Assembly (NCBI RefSeq): GCF_046533115.1
Contig: NZ_JAJQRC010000074.1
Span: forward strand, 1 to 6,732
Source of the DNA: JAIRMO01 sp046533115
GTDB lineage: Bacteria > Spirochaetota > Spirochaetia > Treponematales > Breznakiellaceae
Length of the DNA: 6,732 nucleotides
Direction of reading: 5' to 3'
A program made the translations under genes and the position numbers. The notes beneath the pieces were generated by a model. It had not been told where the DNA came from. It searched no databases and worked only from the letters and a program-made list of their open reading frames with translations. This document shows positions 1-5,043 of the stretch, in pieces (position 1 is the stretch's first letter; each line of letters begins with the position of its first letter).

Positions 1-1
1 C

Positions 2-1678
2 GGCATGGGCCGCCTCTATGGCCGCGTTCATCGAAAGCAGATTCGTCTGGCTCGCGATGTTTTCCATCACCGCGTTGATCTCCAAAAGCCCCTCGGACTC
101 CCGGGCTATTTCCTGGATGTCCGCAGCCACTTCCTGCAGTCCGGTCCGGCCTATTTCCGACGCCGCCGCCAGGTCCCGGACGTTATCGGCGTTTTTTACC
201 AGGGTCTGGGTAACGGACTGGATATTGGCCAGCATCTCCTCAATCGCCGAGGAGGACTGGGAGACACTGGAGGTCTGGTCTTCTATGTGGCTGTTGAGTT
301 TATCGATGTTGATGGTGATCTGTTCCATGGTGGAGTTAGTTTCGGTAACCGAGGCGGACTGGTTTATCACCCGGCCCTTGATGCTCTGGATATTGGCGGT
401 GATCTGGTTGATAGCCGCCGCGGTCTCGGTCATGTTGCTGGCCAGTTCGTTCCCGATATCAAAGAGGGCAGCCGCCTGTTGTTTGATGATTATCACCAGA
501 TTTTTGATCTTTTCCAGGGTCTGGTTAAAATACCGGGCCAGGTCGCCGACTTCGTCCCTGGAGTTAACCGTGATGGCCTTGGTCAGGTCCCCTTCCCCTT
601 CGGAGATGTCCTTGAGGGTAAGGGCCACATTGACGATGGGATTGGTAATGCTGGATGCAACAAAATAAACAACAATCGATGCCAGGATTATGGCAATGGC
701 CGATACGATGATGGTAAAAACAGTCATCGCGTTTACTTCTTTAAGGACAACCGCTTCACTGGTACCGATCATCACTGCCCAGGGGGCGGTATTTTCACCG
801 ATCCGAACCGGGTGTACCACTATCTGCAGGACGGTTTTCAGCAGGGGGGAATATTCCTCCACATCATATACGGTTCCGTTTTTAATCGCATCCGCCACCT
901 CGTCAATACGGGAACTGAACAGGACGCTATCGGCGGTCCGCATATCCTTACCTATCCGGGCAGGGTCATAGCTGCCGATAACCGTGCCGTTGTTGGTATA
1001 AGCGGCGGCAGCGGAAATTTCCGCCATGCTGGAATCGCTCAACAGCGCCTGGATTACCGGCTGGGTGTAGGCCATATTAATGGTCACCCCCACATTGGCC
1101 ACCAGTTCCTTCTTTGAATTAAACACCGGTACCCGGATATTACACGTATAGGTCTGTTCGCCTGCCACTACCCGGGGCATGGGATCCCCGATCCGGACAA
1201 CATCCGACAGATCCCCGGTTATCCGTTCATAATCTTCATAAGCGGCAAGCTCGGTCTTGCCGCTGGTCTGGGTATACATGGCAACATACTGGCCCGAAGG
1301 ACTGTTGCCGGGCCGTCCGGCGAATTGGGCGTCCATATGGTCAATGGCATTGGGCTTCCAGACCGTATAAATCTGAACGATCCGCTCGTTGGCTTCTACC
1401 AGGGCCAGCATATTTACGTTAAACTGACTGCGGCGCACCGCGGGATCCAGCTGTTCGTAATCGTTCATAATGGACGCCAGGTTCTGTGCGGTATGGAGAT
1501 ACACCTCATACCGCGCCTCCAGATCCAGGGCTATGCTCTTGGCAAGGTTCGTGGTACTTTTCCGTACGGTCTGCAGCTGCATATTCCGGGCGCGGCTTAA
1601 AAGAATCACCGATAAAGACACTACCACCATCAACAGGATCACAATAACAATAATGCTGAGCCTCATTTTAATTTTCAT
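2..1678 (-). CDS. Methyl-accepting chemotaxis protein, C-terminus cut off by window edge
   Basis: Transmembrane chemoreceptor that senses a small ligand outside the cytoplasm and controls CheA kinase through CheW. The minus strand reads open for 559 codons from ATG at 1678 to the window edge. The start is supported by a GAGGAG ribosome binding site 8 nt upstream. Visible parts: a short basic N-terminus, TM1 at about residues 6-27, a roughly 290-residue extracytoplasmic region that looks like a double Cache sensor (for example AMYTQTSGKTELAAYEDYE, and NVGVTINMAY before the second lobe), TM2 at about 318-341, a HAMP domain starting at ITNPI (344-348), then the coiled-coil signalling domain with many Q/E pairs. 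The sequence ends inside the conserved hairpin (NIASQTNLLSMNAAIEAAHA), so the tip and the returning helix, which would carry further methylation sites, lie outside the window. The ligand cannot be predicted. No chemotaxis partner gene is visible; isolated receptors are common in spirochaetes. Confidence 0.95.
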   Translation of the reverse strand, partial: MKIKMRLSIIVIVILLMVVVSLSVILLSRARNMQLQTVRKSTTNLAKSIALDLEARYEVYLHTAQNLASIMNDYEQLDPAVRRSQFNVNMLALVEANERIVQIYTVWKPNAIDHMDAQFAGRPGNSPSGQYVAMYTQTSGKTELAAYEDYERITGDLSDVVRIGDPMPRVVAGEQTYTCNIRVPVFNSKKELVANVGVTINMAYTQPVIQALLSDSSMAEISAAAAYTNNGTVIGSYDPARIGKDMRTADSVLFSSRIDEVADAIKNGTVYDVEEYSPLLKTVLQIVVHPVRIGENTAPWAVMIGTSEAVVLKEVNAMTVFTIIVSAIAIILASIVVYFVASSITNPIVNVALTLKDISEGEGDLTKAITVNSRDEVGDLARYFNQTLEKIKNLVIIIKQQAAALFDIGNELASNMTETAAAINQITANIQSIKGRVINQSASVTETNSTMEQITINIDKLNSHIEDQTSSVSQSSSAIEEMLANIQSVTQTLVKNADNVRDLAAASEIGRTGLQEVAADIQEIARESEGLLEINAVMENIASQTNLLSMNAAIEAAHA

Positions 1679-1707
1679 TCTAAAAACTCCTCGAGATATA
1701 AGGCTAT

Positions 1708-1903
1708 TTCAAAATCCTTGGATTCTACCGGACCATGAAATTTTGAACGACAAGCTTTGCTCGTCAAGCAGCCTGAGATTTAACGGAAAAAGCGGCCGGC
1801 TTGCTCCGGGGCTTAACCGCCTTTTCTACCGCCTGTTTCAAAAAATTACGCCTTGAAACAGATTCAAAATATAAAGAAGCTTTTTCAATGTCGTTGAAGA
1901 AGC
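1708..1903. repeat. Five consecutive stem-loops
   Basis: Five inverted repeats lie head to tail. (1) TTCAAAAT 1708-1715 pairs with ATTTTGAA 1740-1747. (2) 1749-1755 pairs with 1759-1765, 7 bp around a 3-nt loop, with one A-C mismatch on the plus strand that becomes a G-U pair in minus-strand RNA. (3) 1786-1795 pairs with 1817-1826, with an inner CCGG/CCGG hairpin. (4) CTGTTTCAA 1833-1841 pairs with TTGAAACAG 1853-1861, perfect, 11-nt loop. (5) GCTTTTTCAA 1879-1888 pairs with TTGAAGAAGC 1894-1903, one wobble, 5-nt loop. Imperfect positions in hairpins 2 and 3 pair as G-U only in minus-strand RNA, which favours transcription in that direction; hairpin 5 has its G-U on the plus strand. It could be a terminator cluster, a structured RNA or an intergenic repeat. 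Confidence 0.6.
1785..1827 (-). terminator. Possible intrinsic terminator (may act in both directions)
   Basis: Read on the minus strand, GAAAAGGCGG is followed by a GC-rich loop containing its own CCGG hairpin, then CCGCTTTTTC. The A-tract, GC stem and T-tract arrangement is that of an intrinsic terminator, although the T-tract is also part of the stem. The plus strand carries the mirror arrangement. It lies about 690 bp past the glyA stop and about 110 bp upstream of the chemoreceptor start, so it would separate the chemoreceptor from upstream transcription. I saw no better terminator directly after glyA. Confidence 0.5.
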
Positions 1904-1986
1904 AATCTTAGACCTACCCAACGCCCCGCCTAAAGTGCACCCGTGGAAATCTACAGAGGATATATACGCCACATTCCAATGACTTT

Positions 1987-2000
1987 CCGCCGAAAGGCGG
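1987..2000. repeat. Small hairpin with GAAA loop
   Basis: CCGCC (1987-1991) pairs perfectly with GGCGG (1996-2000) around a GAAA tetraloop, a stable GNRA type on the plus strand. A competing pairing, CTTTC 1983-1987 with GAAAG 1992-1996, uses the same bases. It is followed directly by the palindrome GGGCCCGGG. There is no T-run, so it is not a simple terminator. Confidence 0.5.
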
Positions 2001-2169
2001 GCCCGGGTATGAACCCCTCCTCGAATAAAAACCAGCCGAACAATAAGCAAGGTGTTATTAACTATCAGATCCCCACAGGACCATGATTCTCTGCGTTTTT
2101 TAACTCTCTTAAACCTGGAAACCTCCCTGACCAAAATCGATGTTATCAGCGGACTGGACCGCTTTTGCC

Positions 2170-2204
2170 GGGCCGGTTTTACCTCCGAGTTTTGAAACCG
2201 GCCC
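2170..2204. repeat. 10-bp perfect inverted repeat next to an AT-rich tract
   Basis: GGGCCGGTTT (2170-2179) is perfectly complementary to AAACCGGCCC (2195-2204), with a 15-nt spacer. It is immediately followed by an AT-rich stretch (2206-2226) with overlapping TATAAT hexamers at 2208-2213 and 2213-2218. A TTGAAA at 2192-2197 lies 15 bp before the second hexamer, a poor spacing for a promoter, and no gene follows on the plus strand. It could be a regulatory palindrome, a repeat arm or part of a decayed element. Confidence 0.5.
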
Positions 2205-2313
2205 ATCTATAATATAATTTATTTTTGGAAGAAAAGCACATTTTTTTAATAAAAATCCGTTAAAGGGGGGGAGCGCCCGGGAGGTAACCAGCACGCCTCT
2301 TTTCCCCAAAACA

Positions 2314-2480
2314 GGCGCCTTTTTTGACGCTGCTCCCCCTCGCTCCAGCCTTGCTCCGCCGAAACCGGCACGCCTCAAGCGCTTGCGGGGGCCTTCGGCC
2401 CGGAGCAAGGCTTCCGCTACCCCCACTCCTCTCGCCGGGTATATGAGTCCTTTATTGGTTACCGGTGGAAAAAAGGCGTC
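2314..2480. repeat. GC-rich block with nested inverted repeats, possible small non-autonomous element
   Basis: The outer arms are GGCGCCTTTTTT (2314-2325) and AAAAAAGGCGTC (2469-2480), inverted with 11 of 12 positions matching. The inner arms are AGCCTTGCTCCG (2347-2358) and CGGAGCAAGGCT (2401-2412), a perfect 12-bp match. Inside the inner loop lie the palindrome CAAGCGCTTG (2376-2385) and the hairpin GGGCC-TTC-GGCCC (2389-2401). The right arm ends 31 bp beyond the glyA stop. The layout resembles a palindromic intergenic repeat or a MITE-like element, but no copy elsewhere in the window and no target-site duplication was found, so the identity is open. Confidence 0.5.
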
Positions 2481-2510
2481 TATGGCAAAACTCCGCAAAT
2501 TCCGGCTGTT

Positions 2511-4025
2511 CTACGGGCAAAAAGCCTTTTTGAGCAGTTCCAGGTCCAGTTCCGGATATACCGGGAACCGGGAGAGGAGTTTTTCCACCCGGGAGAGGGC
2601 TTCGGCCTTGGCATCTTCCCGGATATGGTATTTGACCTTACTGGGTTGGGCGGCTTCCCCGGCCCCCCGGGGATGTTCCGCGGCGGTGGTATGCTTCAGC
2701 ACCAGGGTAATGATGGCGCCCAGTTCCTCCATTTCCGCCGGGGTCATCCCCAGGGTGGTTACCGCGGCGGTCCCGATCCGCAGGCCCGAGGTATACCAGG
2801 GGCCGTTGGGGTCAAAGGGGAGGCTGTTCCGGTTGAGGGTAAGGTGGCATTCGTGGAGGCTGTTTTCCGCCTGCCGCCCGGTAAGGCCCAGGTGATGGAC
2901 ATCTACCAGGAAAAGGTGATTGTCGGTCCCCCCGGTGAGGACTTCCAGGCCGTTTTTCACGCAGGAAGCGGCCAGAACCCGGCAGTTTTCCACGATCCGG
3001 GCCGCGTAGTCCCGAAACTCCGGTTTACCCGCCTCCCGGAACGCCACGGCCTTGGCGGCAATAATGTGGGGCAGGGGCCCCCCCATGGTCAGGGGGCAGC
3101 CCTTATCCAGGGCATCGGCAAATTCCGCGGTGGACAGGACCATGCCGGCTCGGGGCCCCCGGAGGGTCTTGTGGGTGGTACTGGTTACCACCTGGGCATG
3201 GAGGACCGGGTCATAATCCCCGGTAAAAACCTTACCTGCCACCAGCCCGGCGAAGTGGGCCATATCGACCATCAGTATTGCCCCGGCCTTGTCCGCGATC
3301 TGCCGCATCCGCTTAAAGTTGATCTTCCGGGGATAGGCGGAATACCCGGCCAAAAGGATCAGGGGTTTAAGCTCCCGGGCCTGCTTTTCAATTTCATCAT
3401 AATCCAGCAGCCCGGTTTCAGGGGAAACCGAATAACTGTACACGTCAAAGATCCGGGAGGAGATATTGTAGCGGTACCCGTGGGTCAGGTGGCCGCCGGA
3501 ATAATAATCCAGGCCCAAAAGCCGCTGATTTCCTAATTCGGCCTTGAGTTCCATCCATTGGGGGCGGGTGAGTTTATACAGGTTGGTTTCGCCGTATTTT
3601 TTTAAGGCGGGGTTTTCGATCCGGGTGGTAAGGATGGCCCAATACGCCAGGATATTGGCGTCCGCCCCGCAATGGGGCTGAACATTGGCATATTCCGCCC
3701 CAAAAACCTTCCGGGCTTCCTCCGCGGCCAGGGTTTCCACGGCATCCACATTTTCGTTTCCCGCGTAAAACCGGTGGTTCGGCATGCCCTCGGCGTATTT
3801 GTCGGTAAGCAAATTGCCCATGGCAAGCTGCACCCCCAGGGAACAGTAGTTTTCGCTGGCAATAAGTTTAACCCGGCGGCGCTGGTTTTCCAATTCCTTC
3901 ACAATAGAAACGGCAACCTCCGGGGCGCTCTCAGCGATCTTCTGAAGATTACACAGATAGGCCAAAAATCCGGTATGTACCTTATCCGGAGGGGTTTTAG
4001 AGAGATACATGGTGACGGGGTTCAT
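2511..4025 (-). CDS. glyA: Serine hydroxymethyltransferase (long, treponeme-type form)
   Basis: Cytoplasmic PLP enzyme that interconverts serine plus tetrahydrofolate with glycine plus 5,10-methylene-tetrahydrofolate, the main one-carbon supply for purines, thymidylate and methionine. Seen in the 504-aa product: LIASENY (54-60, with Glu58), ANVQPHCGADAN (113-124), GGHLTHG (177-183), VDMAHFAGL (253-261; Asp254 and His257 of the PLP pocket), the Schiff-base lysine in TTHKTLRGPRAG (Lys286), GGTDNHLFLVD (365-375) and the carboxylate-binding arginine in SGLRIGT (Arg416). Compared with E. coli GlyA it has about 30 extra N-terminal residues, an insertion at about 133-167 between the PLP-phosphate region and GGHLTHG, and a C-terminal tail of about 50 residues. 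The ATG at 4025 has GAGGA just upstream, favoured over the internal Met6. No folate gene is adjacent; it is probably transcribed alone from the promoter at 4089-4118. Confidence 0.97.
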   Translation of the reverse strand: MNPVTMYLSKTPPDKVHTGFLAYLCNLQKIAESAPEVAVSIVKELENQRRRVKLIASENYCSLGVQLAMGNLLTDKYAEGMPNHRFYAGNENVDAVETLAAEEARKVFGAEYANVQPHCGADANILAYWAILTTRIENPALKKYGETNLYKLTRPQWMELKAELGNQRLLGLDYYSGGHLTHGYRYNISSRIFDVYSYSVSPETGLLDYDEIEKQARELKPLILLAGYSAYPRKINFKRMRQIADKAGAILMVDMAHFAGLVAGKVFTGDYDPVLHAQVVTSTTHKTLRGPRAGMVLSTAEFADALDKGCPLTMGGPLPHIIAAKAVAFREAGKPEFRDYAARIVENCRVLAASCVKNGLEVLTGGTDNHLFLVDVHHLGLTGRQAENSLHECHLTLNRNSLPFDPNGPWYTSGLRIGTAAVTTLGMTPAEMEELGAIITLVLKHTTAAEHPRGAGEAAQPSKVKYHIREDAKAEALSRVEKLLSRFPVYPELDLELLKKAFCP

Positions 4026-4057
4026 AAGTTCCTCAGCCTTAAAACAGAGATAATACT

Positions 4058-4077
4058 CCGGCCCTTACGCAGGCCGG
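4058..4077 (-). promoter_or_regulatory. Hairpin in the predicted glyA leader
   Basis: CCGGCC (4058-4063) and GGCCGG (4072-4077) form a perfect 6-bp, all-GC stem with an 8-nt loop. It falls inside the leader of about 55 nt predicted from the proposed glyA promoter and about 30 nt upstream of the start codon. It has no T-run, so it is not a terminator. It might affect mRNA stability or be a protein-binding palindrome. I did not recognise a known riboswitch class. Confidence 0.4.
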
Positions 4078-4088
4078 CTCGTTCCGGT

Positions 4089-4118
4089 AGCATAAACCGA
4101 TATCGTCCGGTATTTCAA
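4089..4118 (-). promoter_or_regulatory. Candidate sigma-70 promoter for glyA
   Basis: On the minus strand, TTGAAA (4118-4113; five of six consensus positions) and TATGCT (4094-4089; four of six) are separated by 18 bp. Transcription would start near 4082, giving a leader of about 55 nt before the GAGGA ribosome binding site of glyA. This is the best-scoring pair by eye in the divergent region. Confidence 0.45.
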
Positions 4119-4209
4119 GACCTATATCGATTCCTTGCCGGTGTATGGGGTGGATGACGAAGCGGCCTATGCTTTCACCATTAAAACCGGACCTGCCTCG
4201 GGTAATTGA
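4096..4209 (+). pseudogene. Possible C-terminal gene remnant (37 codons, no start)
   Basis: Between a TAA at 4093-4095 and a TGA at 4207-4209 the plus strand reads 37 codons without any ATG. The translation looks protein-like (YFKTYIDSLPVYGVDDE, then an AAYAFTIKTG segment) and uses C/G-ending codons like the genes around it (ATC, GTC, TTC, ACC, GCC, GAC). It could be the tail of a gene lost by deletion when glyA and the dehydrogenase became neighbours. It overlaps the proposed glyA promoter. I do not recognise the family, and a chance reading frame of this length is possible. Confidence 0.25.
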
Positions 4210-4235
4210 CAAGGCTCTTGTGTTTTTGATTGACT
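4206..4235 (+). promoter_or_regulatory. Weak candidate promoter for the dehydrogenase operon
   Basis: A perfect TTGACA lies at 4206-4211. The region 16-18 bp downstream (4228-4235) has only poor matches to TATAAT, the best being TTGACT at 4230-4235 (three of six). If used, transcription would start at about the ATG at 4243, producing a transcript almost without a leader, which fits the absence of a ribosome binding site there. Confidence 0.25.
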
Positions 4236-4242
4236 TGTTTTG

Positions 4243-5043
4243 ATGAGATATGACAAAGCGGATCCGCTGTTCAGGGAAAAATACGGGCCCTATGCGTTGA
4301 TTGCCGGCGCTTCCTATGGATTGGGCGGGGCCTTCTCCGAGGCGCTGGCCCGGCGGGGACTCGGCCTGGTACTCCTGGCCCGGGAAAAAGAGCGGCTGGA
4401 ATCAACCGCCCGCCGCCTTAAAGAACAGTATAAGGTGGAGGTGATATGCCACGCGGTGGATCTGGCCGATTATGAAAAAACAAAAAGCCTGGTCACCGGC
4501 CTGGGTGTTCCGGTGGGCCTCTTGGTGTACAACGCCGCCTTTGCGCCTATCGGTTTGTTTGAAGACATTTCGGAAGAACAGTTAGCCCTGGCTGCGGCGG
4601 TCAATGTGAAAACCCCGCTGCTTCTGGCAAAATTACTGGCCGCGCCGATGATAGCGCGGGGCCGGGGAGGCATGGTGTTGATGTCGTCCCTCGCCGGCGC
4701 ACAGGGGACTCCGAAATTGGCGGCCTATGCCGCCACCAAGGCGTTTAACGCCATCCTGGCCGAAGGCTTATGGAAAGAATTAAAGCCCCATGGCATAGAT
4801 GTGGCCGGATGCCGCGCCGGCGCCGTTCTCACCCCCGGTTACCGGCGGGCGGAAAAAACCAAAGCGGCGCCGGGAAGCCTGGAGGCCGGGGAAGTGGCGG
4901 AGCGGACCTTGCGGGCCCTGGGGAAAGGCCCCCTGGTGATTCCCGGCGCCGTAAACAAACTGGCCTATTTTGTGATGACGCGGCTTCTGCCCCGCCGTGG
5001 GGCAATCGCCCTTATGTCAAAAAACACCGGAGGTCTCTCATGA
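4243..5043 (+). CDS. Short-chain dehydrogenase/reductase (classical SDR)
   Basis: Soluble NAD(P)H-dependent oxidoreductase acting on a hydroxyl or keto group; substrate unknown. The 266-aa product shows a Rossmann cofactor motif AGASYGLG (21-28; GxxxGxG), DLAD (73-76) for the adenine ring, YNAA (96-99) in place of the usual NNAG, Asn121 and the catalytic Ser149-Tyr162-Lys166 set (MSSLAG, YAATK). The opening DPLFREKYGPYALIAGAS is typical of an SDR group whose members begin just before the fold, and the basic hydrophobic C-terminus (NKLAYFVMTRLLPRR) also fits that group. I chose ATG 4243; a TTG directly before it is in frame, and neither has a visible Shine-Dalgarno sequence. The last four bases overlap the start of the sterol-reductase-like gene (ATGA), so the two are very probably co-translated, suggesting successive reactions on one lipid-like substrate. 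Confidence 0.93.
   Translation: MRYDKADPLFREKYGPYALIAGASYGLGGAFSEALARRGLGLVLLAREKERLESTARRLKEQYKVEVICHAVDLADYEKTKSLVTGLGVPVGLLVYNAAFAPIGLFEDISEEQLALAAAVNVKTPLLLAKLLAAPMIARGRGGMVLMSSLAGAQGTPKLAAYAATKAFNAILAEGLWKELKPHGIDVAGCRAGAVLTPGYRRAEKTKAAPGSLEAGEVAERTLRALGKGPLVIPGAVNKLAYFVMTRLLPRRGAIALMSKNTGGLS
5028..5033 (+). promoter_or_regulatory. Ribosome binding site of the sterol-reductase-like gene
   Basis: The sequence CGGAGG lies inside the end of the dehydrogenase gene, about 6-7 nt before the ATG at 5040. It is a strong Shine-Dalgarno match and decides the start. It contrasts with the lack of any such site before the dehydrogenase. Confidence 0.7.

Larger units (their letters stand above)
1679..2510. 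other. Gene-poor 832-bp intergenic region rich in palindromes
   Basis: This lies between glyA and the chemoreceptor gene, both on the minus strand. Two open frames on the minus strand (2206 to 1838, 122 codons; 2498 to 2109, 129 codons) overlap each other, have no ribosome binding site, and the longer starts only at TTG. Their composition (runs of Arg, Gly, Ala and basic residues) looks like translated GC-rich non-coding DNA. I see no tRNA or rRNA. What can be supported is a series of inverted repeats: five adjacent stem-loops at 1708-1903, a GAAA-loop hairpin at 1987-2000, a 10-bp inverted repeat at 2170-2204, and a GC-rich block with nested inverted repeats at 2314-2480. This could be an intergenic repeat cluster or a decayed locus. 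No sigma-70-like promoter for the chemoreceptor was convincing. Confidence 0.6.

Noticed and set aside
5..1117. Long plus-strand open frames (5-1117, 18-668, 690-971, 1325-1600) over the chemoreceptor
   Set aside because: They are antisense shadows; the minus strand gives a complete and coherent chemoreceptor translation with TM, HAMP and signalling motifs.
1470..1856. Plus-strand open frame of 128 codons crossing the chemoreceptor start
   Set aside because: It overlaps a certain gene antisense, has no ribosome binding site and no recognisable domain.
1875..1982. A 35-codon plus-strand stretch with a protein-like ending (PPKVHPWKSTEDIY)
   Set aside because: No start codon, codon choice (CTA, ACA, ATA, TTA) unlike the genes around it, and it begins within a stem-loop. 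Kept only as a weak hint of decay.
1990..2060. tRNA-like GGTTC and TTCGAG strings on the minus strand
   Set aside because: No acceptor stem, anticodon arm or correct spacing could be assembled.
1838..2206. Minus-strand open frame of 122 codons
   Set aside because: No ribosome binding site, it runs through two stem-loops and ends inside one, it overlaps another open frame, and no domain is recognisable.
2109..2498. Minus-strand open frame of 129 codons just after glyA
   Set aside because: TTG start without a ribosome binding site, Arg/Gly/Ala-rich translation of a palindromic GC-rich block; better explained as repeat DNA.
2625..3536. 303-codon plus-strand open frame inside glyA, and 3672-4157
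   Set aside because: Antisense shadows of glyA with Gly/Pro-rich translations.
4770..5040. Upstream extension of the sterol-reductase-like gene to a start at 4770
   Set aside because: The extension would lie inside the dehydrogenase gene, reads as low-complexity basic sequence, and the ATG at 5040 has a strong GGAGG site and the natural N-terminus of the family.
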